Shown: positions 57,567-64,000 of the stretch, piece by piece
Position numbering within the stretch: the first letter of the stretch is position 1
How the letters are laid out: each line of letters begins with the position of its first letter
Assembly: GCA_945862265.1 (NCBI GenBank)
Contig: CAMAXP010000020.1
Span: 1 to 64,000 of the forward strand
Length of the DNA stretch: 64,000 bases
Direction of reading: 5' to 3'
Source of the DNA: Bordetella parapertussis
GTDB taxonomy: Bacteria; Pseudomonadota; Gammaproteobacteria; Burkholderiales; SG8-39
Notes under the pieces: model-generated
Database searches by the model: none
What the model was told of the DNA's origin: nothing
Seen by the model: only the letters and a program-made list of their open reading frames with translations
Translations under genes and position numbers: made by a program

Positions 57567-59075
57567 TCAATCCTCGACGAACGCTTCTTCCCGCTTCTTC
57601 CGGATGTTCGGCAGCAGCAGGATGACCAGCAGCAGGATCGACGCGATGAGGAAGGCCCCGCTGATCGGCTTGGTGAAGAACACGATCGGGTCGCCGCGCG
57701 ACAGCAGCATCGCGCGCCGCAGGTTCTCCTCCATCAGGGGCCCGAGGATGAAACCCAGCAGCAAAGGCGCCGGCTCGCACTCGAGCTTGACGAAGATGTA
57801 GCCCAACAGGCCGAAGAGCATCATCAGCAGCACGTCGAACGGGTTGTTCGAAAGGCTGTACACGCCGATCGCCATGAACACGAGGATCGACGGGAAGAGG
57901 ATGCGGTACGGCACCGTCAGCAGCTTGATCCACATGCCGATCATCGGCAGGTTCAGCACGACGAGCATGAGGTTGCCGACCCACATCGAGGCAATCATGC
58001 CCCAGAAGAGCTGCGGCTTCTCGGTCATGACCTGCGGACCCGGGGCGATGCCCTGGATCATCATCGCGCCGATCATCAGCGCCATCACCGCGTTGGACGG
58101 GATGCCGAGCGTGAGCAGCGGAATGAACGAGGTCTGGGCGCCGGCGTTGTTGGCGGCCTCGGGAGCGGCCACGCCCTCGATCGCGCCCTTGCCGAACTCG
58201 TGCCCGTACTTGGAAACCTTCTTTTCCAGCGTGTAGGCGCCGAACGACGCCAGCAGCGCGCCCCCACCCGGCAGGATGCCCAGCGCCGAACCGAGGAACG
58301 TGCCGCGCAGGATGGGCTTCCACATGCGCTTCCAGTCCTCCTTGGTCGGGAACATGTTGGTCACCTTGTTGGTGAACACCTCACGCTCGTCCTTGAGTTC
58401 GAGGTTGGTGATGATCTCGGCCGTGCCGAAGAGGCCCATCGCCACCGTCACGAAACCAATGCCATCCGCGAGTTCCGAGATGCCGAACGCGAAGCGCAGC
58501 ACGCCGGAGTTCACGTCGGTGCCCACCAGGCCGAGCAGCAGGCCGAGGATCACCATCGCCACCGCCTTGATCACCGAACCGTGCGCAAGCACGACCGCAG
58601 CAACGAGGCCGAGGACCATCAGCGAGAAGTACTCGGACGGGCCGAACTTCAGCGCGATCTCGGCCAGCGGCGGCGCGAACATCGCAACGATCAGCGTTGC
58701 CACGCAGCCGGCGAAGAACGAGGCCATGGCTGCCGTTGCAAGCGCAACCCCTGCACGCCCTTGCCGCGCCATCTGGTACCCGTCAAGACAGGTCACCACC
58801 GACGAGGACTCGCCGGGCAGGTTCACGAGGATCGCGGAAGTGGAACCGCCGTACTGCGCGCCGTAGTAAATGCCGGCGAGCATGATCAGCGCGGTGATCG
58901 GCGACAGGCTGAACGTCACCGGCAGGAGCATCGCGATCGTCGCGACGGGGCCGATGCCCGGCAGCACGCCGATCAGGGTCCCGAGGATCACGCCGACCAG
59001 GCAGTACATCAGGTTGATCGGCGTGAGGGCCACGCCGAAGCCTAGCGCGAGGTTACTGAAGAGAGTCATGTCCAT
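57567..59075 (-). CDS. tctA: Tripartite tricarboxylate transporter, large permease TctA
   Basis: The 502-residue inner-membrane protein has about 12 hydrophobic segments and TctA landmarks: LIGVLPGIGPVATIAMLLPV (20 residues), YYGAQYGGSTSAILVNLPGE (20 residues) and GILPGGGALLASFGAYTLEK. It forms the channel with TctB and a Bug-type receptor. The ATG at 59075 is followed by another at 59069. It starts 10 nt after tctB. Confidence 0.94.
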   Translation of the reverse strand: MDMTLFSNLALGFGVALTPINLMYCLVGVILGTLIGVLPGIGPVATIAMLLPVTFSLSPITALIMLAGIYYGAQYGGSTSAILVNLPGESSSVVTCLDGYQMARQGRAGVALATAAMASFFAGCVATLIVAMFAPPLAEIALKFGPSEYFSLMVLGLVAAVVLAHGSVIKAVAMVILGLLLGLVGTDVNSGVLRFAFGISELADGIGFVTVAMGLFGTAEIITNLELKDEREVFTNKVTNMFPTKEDWKRMWKPILRGTFLGSALGILPGGGALLASFGAYTLEKKVSKYGHEFGKGAIEGVAAPEAANNAGAQTSFIPLLTLGIPSNAVMALMIGAMMIQGIAPGPQVMTEKPQLFWGMIASMWVGNLMLVVLNLPMIGMWIKLLTVPYRILFPSILVFMAIGVYSLSNNPFDVLLMMLFGLLGYIFVKLECEPAPLLLGFILGPLMEENLRRAMLLSRGDPIVFFTKPISGAFLIASILLLVILLLPNIRKKREEAFVED

Positions 59076-59085
59076 GGTGATCCCC

Positions 59086-59538
59086 TTAGCTCAGGAACGC
59101 CGGCCAGAGCGGGAAGGGCAGCGTCAGCCCCTTCACGAACACCAGCACGGCGAAGATGATCAGAACAACAGTGAGGATGCCCACTTCCTTCGCCTTGAAC
59201 TCATGGCCGCCGAAGGCGCTGACGAAGACCATGAGTACCAACGCAAGGATGAAACCGAGCGGCTTGAGCAGGTAGCCGAACAGGATGAGCGCCAGCGAGA
59301 TGAAGAAGATCGGCTTGAACGACATCTTGGGAAACGGCTTCCCCTTAACGACGAGCGACTGGAACAGGACAAAACCTCCGAGCACCGCCATGATCCCGCC
59401 GAGCACTGTCGGGAAGTAAGCAGGCCCCATGCGCACGGCACTACCCATCTGGTAGTTGCGCGCCACAACCATGAAGAACAAACCGAACCCGATAAACATC
59501 AGGCCCGCCCAGAAATCCTTGGGACTCTTGATTTTCAT
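59086..59538 (-). CDS. tctB: Tripartite tricarboxylate transporter, small permease TctB
   Basis: The 150-residue protein has four hydrophobic segments and a typical DUF1468 start: KSPKDFWAGLMFIGFGLFFM followed by GSAVRMGPAYFP. It is the partner of TctA. The start follows TAGGAGGAGAGGC. A 207-bp gap upstream to the next Bug gene holds no recognised feature. Confidence 0.9.
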   Translation of the reverse strand: MKIKSPKDFWAGLMFIGFGLFFMVVARNYQMGSAVRMGPAYFPTVLGGIMAVLGGFVLFQSLVVKGKPFPKMSFKPIFFISLALILFGYLLKPLGFILALVLMVFVSAFGGHEFKAKEVGILTVVLIIFAVLVFVKGLTLPFPLWPAFLS

Positions 59539-59745
59539 GCCTCTCCTCCTAGTTCAGAATGCCACGGCCGGCTTATGCTTGAAGGCCGGACTCCGGCGAA
59601 AAACGCGTCGAAGTGTATCACGGCCTTTTTACAGTGGAACCCGAAATGCGTGAACGGAATATATGCCTAAAACGCACGGCACTGGTGCGTGGACGCGCCT
59701 CATTTGTGCGCGGCAAGATCGACCGATCGTAGCGCCGGAACACCC

Positions 59746-60729
59746 TCAATCCACCCGCGCACCAGAGGCCTTGACCACCTTGGACATGCGCTCGAAGTCC
59801 GCCCGCAGCAGCCGGTTGAACTCGTCGCTCGTCATGGCCTGCGGCTCGATGCCCTGCTTCGCGAGGCGGTCGAGGATCACCGGGTCCTTCAGCAATCGGG
59901 CCATCGCCGCATTGACCTGGTCGACCACCGGCTTCGGCGTGCCCGCAGGCCCGAGCAGCCCGAACCACGAATCGAACGCATAGCCCGGCAGGCCGCTCTC
60001 GGCGATGGCCGGGATCTCGGGCAGGAATTTTGAACGCTTGGCAGACGTCACCCCGATCAGCCTCACCCTTGCATCCTTCACATAGGGAATCGCACCGATA
60101 TTTGCGGCGATCACCGCCTGGGCTCGCCCGACCAGGACCTCGTTCACCGCCTCCCCGGTGGCCTTGAACGGGACGTGCACCAGGTCGATGCCCGCGAGTC
60201 CGTTGAAGTAGGCCATCGACAGGTGCGTGGCGCTTCCGTTGCCTGCGGTGGCGTAATTCATCTTCCCCGGATTCGATTTCGCATGGCGAATGAACTCGGC
60301 CACGTTCTTCGCCGGGACTTCCCCGTTGATGATGAGCACATAGCTCGCGTTGCCTATGTGAGCCATGCCGGTGAAGTCCTTGATCGGGTCGTAGGGCAGC
60401 TTGGCGTAGAGCGACCCGTTGATCGTGTGGCTCGCAGCGGAAAGCACCAGCGTGGTGCCGTCGGCCGCAGCCTTGGCCACCAGTGACGTGCCGATGGTGC
60501 CGCCGGCGCCAGGCCGGTTCTCGACGATGACGCTGGATCCCAAGGCCTGCCCGAGTTCGTTGGTGATCGCGCGCGCGAGGATGTCCTGCACCCCGCCAGC
60601 TGCGAACGGGACGATGATGTGCACGACCTTGCCCGCGCCGATCTGCGCATGCGCTGTCAGGGCGCCCAGCGCGATCGCCAGACACGCGAGGCGGCCGAGC
60701 CAGGGTCGGATGAATTCAGCAAGTGCCAT
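59746..60729 (-). CDS. Bug-family (TctC-type) periplasmic binding protein
   Basis: The 327-residue receptor has an unusually long N-region before the signal core (MALAEFIRPWLGRLACLAI, cleaved near AHA). Landmarks are HIIVPFAAGGVQDILARAIT, VAKAAADGTTLVLSAASHTI (Pro of APDG replaced by Ala) and HVPFKATGEAVNEVL. It lies upstream of tctB on the same strand, so it is a good receptor candidate for this TctAB pair. ATG 60729 is preferred over the longer frame starting at 60762. Confidence 0.88.
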   Translation of the reverse strand: MALAEFIRPWLGRLACLAIALGALTAHAQIGAGKVVHIIVPFAAGGVQDILARAITNELGQALGSSVIVENRPGAGGTIGTSLVAKAAADGTTLVLSAASHTINGSLYAKLPYDPIKDFTGMAHIGNASYVLIINGEVPAKNVAEFIRHAKSNPGKMNYATAGNGSATHLSMAYFNGLAGIDLVHVPFKATGEAVNEVLVGRAQAVIAANIGAIPYVKDARVRLIGVTSAKRSKFLPEIPAIAESGLPGYAFDSWFGLLGPAGTPKPVVDQVNAAMARLLKDPVILDRLAKQGIEPQAMTSDEFNRLLRADFERMSKVVKASGARVD

Positions 60730-60779
60730 GTGCAGGCTCCGGAGGATGGTTGCGATTGGCAATCATATACGGAGGACGT

Positions 60780-61406
60780 TCAGTAGGGTCGCCCCGGAAA
60801 GCGCGACTCGCGAAGGCGCGCGAGGTCCTCCGGCCGGTCCACGTCCCAGAGCATGCGCAGCTCCCGCCAACGCCAGCCCAGCCGCGCGAAGCGCGCTCGA
60901 GTCTGCCCCATTACCGCCGCCGTGCTCCATGCCACTCCTTCGAATGGCACGGCGGACGCGTGCTTCAGGCCGATGAGCGGGTAGCCCCCATCCTCTGCAG
61001 GGGCAATCACCGCGTCGCAACCGTGCAGCCAGCGGGCGGCAGTGCGCAGGTCTGCCGGAGTGAACGCAGGGCAATCGCTGCCGACCAGCACCATCCGGGC
61101 GTGCCTGCGCAGGCCCCGCACGAAAGCGGCGTGCATGCGCGCCCCAACGTCGCCGCCAGACTGCGCAACCAGTGGCACCCCATAGCGACGGGAAAGCCGA
61201 CGCAGAAAGGCGTGGCGCGCGGGCGTGCCGTGCAACTCCACCGAACCGCAACCGGCCGCCACCGCCGTGGCAATGGTGCGCTCGAGTAACCGCGCATGCA
61301 GCCTTGCGGCCCCCTCTGCGCCGAGCACGCCTGCAAGGCGCGTCTTGACCCGCCCCGCCTGCGGCGCCTTGGCCATCACCACGATCAACGTTGCACGGTC
61401 GACCAT
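60780..61406 (-). CDS. TIGR04282-like glycosyltransferase
   Basis: The 208-residue protein matches the DUF2064/TIGR04282 family, found in arsenosugar-biosynthesis-type clusters. It has an N-terminal nucleotide-sugar-like motif VMAKAPQAGRVKTRLAG, GSDCPAFTPADL and AEDGGYPLIGLK. In TIGR04282/04283 clusters it works beside the next gene. The gene is the last of the leftward set and ends 51 nt from the upstream Bug gene start. Confidence 0.85.
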   Translation of the reverse strand: MVDRATLIVVMAKAPQAGRVKTRLAGVLGAEGAARLHARLLERTIATAVAAGCGSVELHGTPARHAFLRRLSRRYGVPLVAQSGGDVGARMHAAFVRGLRRHARMVLVGSDCPAFTPADLRTAARWLHGCDAVIAPAEDGGYPLIGLKHASAVPFEGVAWSTAAVMGQTRARFARLGWRWRELRMLWDVDRPEDLARLRESRFPGRPY

Positions 61407-61410
61407 CCCT

Positions 61411-62088
61411 TCAGCGCCCCCCTTCGTAGTAACGTGCGAGCCGTTGCGGATCGGCGCCGAGGAAATACAGGAGCCGCAATCGCCACATCAGCATCACGGT
61501 GGCAATGATTCCCCCACGCTCCCAGCGCCGGCCCGAGGTGAATGCCCGCTCACGCAGGCAGGCCGGCGGCCCGATCTTCCGGAGCCTGGACGAAAGCGCG
61601 ATGTCTTCCATCAATGCAAGGGCAGGAAACCCGCCCACCTCGGCAAAAGTCGTTCGCCTGACGAATATCGCCTGGTCGCCGGTGGCGATCCCGGTCCAGC
61701 GGGAGCGCAGGTTCATCATGAACCCGACCACCGCCAGCGCCGGATGGCCCGAATCGATGCGCACATCGAAACGGCCCCAAACATGCTGCCCAAGCGCGCC
61801 GGCAACCAGTGCATCAGCCTCCTCAGGGAGGCGGGTATCGGCATGCAGGAACAGCAGTGCGTCGCTCCGCGCCTCGTTGGCACCGGCGTTCATCTGCGCG
61901 GCTCGCCCCTTGGGTGCGGTGACCACCCGGTCGGCCAGCGGTTGGGCGATCGCAACGGTTGCATCCTTGCTGCCCCCGTCCACAACGATCACTTCGTGAC
62001 CCCGCTCGCGCGCCGGCTGCAACGCGCCCAGCGCGGCGGCCAGGCCGCCTGCTTCGTCCAGCACCGGAACGATGATCGAGATGCGCAC
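61411..62088 (-). CDS. TIGR04283-like family 2 glycosyltransferase
   Basis: The 225-residue GT-A enzyme starts ISIIVPVLDEAGGLAAALG and has VIVVDGGSKDAT and the metal motif FLHADTRLP. MEDIALSSRLRKIG is the TIGR04283 signature. The only suitable start is GTG at 62088, directly after the DUF547 stop. The arsenosugar link is known only by family name and co-occurrence; no ArsM-like methyltransferase is in the cluster here. Confidence 0.87.
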   Translation of the reverse strand: MRISIIVPVLDEAGGLAAALGALQPARERGHEVIVVDGGSKDATVAIAQPLADRVVTAPKGRAAQMNAGANEARSDALLFLHADTRLPEEADALVAGALGQHVWGRFDVRIDSGHPALAVVGFMMNLRSRWTGIATGDQAIFVRRTTFAEVGGFPALALMEDIALSSRLRKIGPPACLRERAFTSGRRWERGGIIATVMLMWRLRLLYFLGADPQRLARYYEGGR

Positions 62089-62090
62089 CC

Positions 62091-62885
62091 CTACCTTGCG
62101 TCGTTCAGGACCCAGTCGTAATCGAGGAAGACCACGGGCGCCTTGCCTTCGACCACGGCCTGCCGGTCGCCCGGCGCGTCCGCCAGTTCCGCGGCGAACC
62201 GCGCGAAGAATTTTCCGCGAGCCCCGAAATCCTCCTTGAACCAGTCGAAGATCTTCGACACCTCGAGCCGGCCGTTCGCGTAGCGATTGCGCGACCGGTC
62301 CGAAAGGAAACGCCTTGCCTGCTCCTCGAGCTGGCGATCGAGTCGGCCCGCGACGTACGCCTCCTCCCGCAACATCGGGCAGCCGATGGAAGCGCAATTC
62401 ACCGCAAAATGCACCCGCGCATCGTCGTAGGCCCCGGGCTTGCGCAGCATCTCGTGCTCGATGCCGTCGAGCGTTTCCTCCCGCCCGAGAAGCCGGAAGA
62501 AGCGGTCCTTCCAGGGGTTGCCGAACACGGTGCCGAAATCACGGATCGACTTCAGGTCGGGAAAGCGCGTGAGGACCTTCTCGACGGTGAACGCGTTGTA
62601 GGCGTTGATCAGGAAAGCCATGCGCTGTTCGCGGGACCAGGCGCTGAATTCGGCCTCGCCGACACCGGACAGGGTATCGAGATATCCCTTGAGCGCCGCG
62701 CGATCCCGGGCGAACTGCGCATACCGGACCTGCGAAGCCTTGCCAGCCTGGAGGACCACCACATGCTTCCTGAGCAATGCCTCCCAGGCCGGATGCGCAT
62801 GATCGAATCCCTGCGCCACGGCTGCACCCGGCGCCAGCAAGGCGATGATCGCAACCAGTGCGAAGACCAGCCGGGCCATGCTCAT
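62091..62885 (-). CDS. DUF547 protein, exported
   Basis: The 264-residue protein has a signal peptide (MSMARLVFALVAIIALLAPG, cleaved near AVAQG) and the DUF547 core with AFLINAYNAFTVEKVLTRFP and HFAVNCASIGCPMLREEAY. The conserved Cys and His suggest a catalytic fold related to papain-like peptidases, but no activity is proven. The ATG overlaps the oxidoreductase stop (ATGA), placing it in the same operon. Confidence 0.88.
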   Translation of the reverse strand: MSMARLVFALVAIIALLAPGAAVAQGFDHAHPAWEALLRKHVVVLQAGKASQVRYAQFARDRAALKGYLDTLSGVGEAEFSAWSREQRMAFLINAYNAFTVEKVLTRFPDLKSIRDFGTVFGNPWKDRFFRLLGREETLDGIEHEMLRKPGAYDDARVHFAVNCASIGCPMLREEAYVAGRLDRQLEEQARRFLSDRSRNRYANGRLEVSKIFDWFKEDFGARGKFFARFAAELADAPGDRQAVVEGKAPVVFLDYDWVLNDAR

Positions 62886-64000
62886 CCCCGCATCCAGGCG
62901 TGGAACTTCTCCACTCGGGCGAGCAGGGCATGCGGCGCATGCGCCTTCTTCCAGACCCCGGCTGCGTACTTGTTGGCCTCGGCCATCGTCGGGTAGATGT
63001 GGATGGTGCCGAGGATCTTGTTGAGGCCGAGCCCGTGACGCATGGCGGTGACGAACTCGGCGATCAGGTCGCCGGCATGTTCGCCCACGATCGTCACGCC
63101 GAGGATCCGGTCCTTGCCCGGCACCGTCAGCACCTTGACGAACCCGTGCGCCTCCTCGTCGGCAATCGCTCGGTCGAGGTCGTCGATGCCGTACACCGAT
63201 ACCTCGAAGGCAACGCCCTTTTCCTTCGCCTCGGTTTCATTCAGGCCGACGCGAGCCACCTCTGGATCGGTGAATGTGGCCCAGGGAATCACCGAGTAGT
63301 CGGCGCGGAATTTGCGGAACATGCCGAAGAGCGAATTCACCGAGGCATACCAGGCCTGGTGCGATGCGGTGTGAGTGAACTGGTATGGGCCGGCCACGTC
63401 CCCGCAGGCGTAGATGTTGGGGTAGATCGTCTGCAGGAACTCGTTGGTTTCCACCGTGCGTGTCTTGGTGAGCGGGATGCCGAGTTCTTCCAGCCCGTAG
63501 CCTTTCGTGCGCGGCACCCGCCCGACCGCGACGAGGACCTCGTCGAATTCGATGCGCAGGTCGGCCCCCGCATGCTCGCAAACCAGGACCTTCCTGCCTT
63601 CCTCCAGCAGGAACGCCTTGGCCTTGTGCTCCGTCAGCACGTCGATACCCTCAGCGCGGAATTTCTTCTCCACAAGCGCCGAGACTTCCGGATCTTCCCG
63701 GATCATGAGCCGCGGCAGCATCTCCACCTGAGTGACCTTGCTGCCGAAGCGCGCGAAGGCTTGGGCGAGTTCGCACCCGATCGGCCCGCCGCCGAGCACG
63801 ACGAGCCGCCGAGGCAACTTCCGCAGCCCCCACAGGGTGTCGGAAGTGAGGTATCCGACCTGGTCGAGCCCGGCAATCGGTGGCACGAAAGGCGCAGCCC
63901 CCGCAGCAATCACGATGGAGCGCGTCGTGAGCCTTTGCGTGGCCCCGTCGGCCCTGCGGATCTCGACCTCCCAGGGCGACACCATCCGCGCCTCGCCCAT
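62882..64000 (-). CDS. FAD-dependent NAD(P)-disulfide oxidoreductase, mercuric-reductase-like (partial)
   Basis: At least 372 C-terminal residues of a lipoamide-dehydrogenase/MerA-type flavoprotein are present. Visible are the FAD-site GVIVIAAGAAPFVPP-like segment (SIVIAAGAAPFVPP), the NAD Rossmann VVLGGGPIGCELAQAFARFG, NIYACGDVAGPYQFTH and the C-terminal dimerisation domain ending HIYPTMAEANKYAAG. The active-site disulfide and FAD N-terminus lie beyond the window edge. In relatives this part is often fused to a TVP38/DedA-like membrane domain, which cannot be checked here. Confidence 0.87.
   Translation of the reverse strand: MGEARMVSPWEVEIRRADGATQRLTTRSIVIAAGAAPFVPPIAGLDQVGYLTSDTLWGLRKLPRRLVVLGGGPIGCELAQAFARFGSKVTQVEMLPRLMIREDPEVSALVEKKFRAEGIDVLTEHKAKAFLLEEGRKVLVCEHAGADLRIEFDEVLVAVGRVPRTKGYGLEELGIPLTKTRTVETNEFLQTIYPNIYACGDVAGPYQFTHTASHQAWYASVNSLFGMFRKFRADYSVIPWATFTDPEVARVGLNETEAKEKGVAFEVSVYGIDDLDRAIADEEAHGFVKVLTVPGKDRILGVTIVGEHAGDLIAEFVTAMRHGLGLNKILGTIHIYPTMAEANKYAAGVWKKAHAPHALLARVEKFHAWMRG

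Overview
The window is a contiguous piece of a GC-rich proteobacterial chromosome, almost certainly a betaproteobacterium of Burkholderiales type. The evidence is the gene order murJ / rpsT / DUF3579 / argD-argF-argG, the split queG / tsaE-amiC / mutL-miaA block, the exbB-exbD-lpxK-Trm112-kdsB-adk run, FolE2-type GTP cyclohydrolase, and four Bug (TctC-type) periplasmic binding proteins. No rRNA, tRNA or CRISPR array was seen. Genes are dense, often with 1-40 nt overlaps, and only one stretch longer than 300 bp (52882-53288) lacks a gene.

Region 1 (1-7.9 kb): the right end of an IS30-family element abuts a 5'-truncated Mpo1-like gene. SirB1-like protein, murJ, rpsT, DUF3579 and an argD-argF-argG operon with a secreted protein follow. 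Region 2 (7.9-15.8 kb): a Bug protein faces an enoyl-CoA hydratase; then yajQ, a glutamine amidotransferase, a retropepsin-like protease, folE2, and the xseB-ispA-dxs isoprenoid operon. Region 3 (15.8-31.9 kb): Rieske oxygenase and sulfurtransferase, then the queG/tsaE/amiC/mutL/miaA housekeeping block. That block is interrupted by a 3-hydroxybenzoate-6-hydroxylase-like gene and by an accessory block with a dienelactone-hydrolase-like/SnoaL fusion, an NMT1-type ABC importer, a ferredoxin, a DNA glycosylase and DedA. An ABC-2 exporter pair follows.

Region 4 (32-38.3 kb): methyltransferase, Bug protein, 6-phosphogluconate dehydrogenase with gluconokinase, DUF2237, gamma-glutamyltransferase and a decayed MFS gene. 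Region 5 (38.3-46.9 kb): the most distinctive locus. A leftward set encodes a biotin carrier, a divergent carboxyltransferase, a biotin carboxylase and a Baeyer-Villiger monooxygenase; a divergent rightward TRAP transporter (dctP-dctQ-dctM) shares the intergenic region. It looks like an uptake and catabolic module for an unidentified carbonyl or carboxylate compound. Region 6 (46.9-54.6 kb): H+-pyrophosphatase, adk, kdsB, Trm112, lpxK, exbD, exbB, then a gene-free segment with DnaA-box-like sites and an AT-rich tract, then xseA.

Region 7 (54.6-64 kb): cobalamin adenosyltransferase, HAD hydrolase with a single-domain response regulator, a tctA-tctB permease set between two Bug proteins, and an arsenosugar-type cluster (TIGR04282, TIGR04283, DUF547, FAD oxidoreductase) that runs off the end. 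A recurring oddity is short 3'-terminal gene remnants at convergent gene junctions (17.8, 25.8, 56.5 and possibly 31.9 kb), which point to repeated deletion or insertion events. All functional names come from reading the translated sequences by eye; no database search was run.
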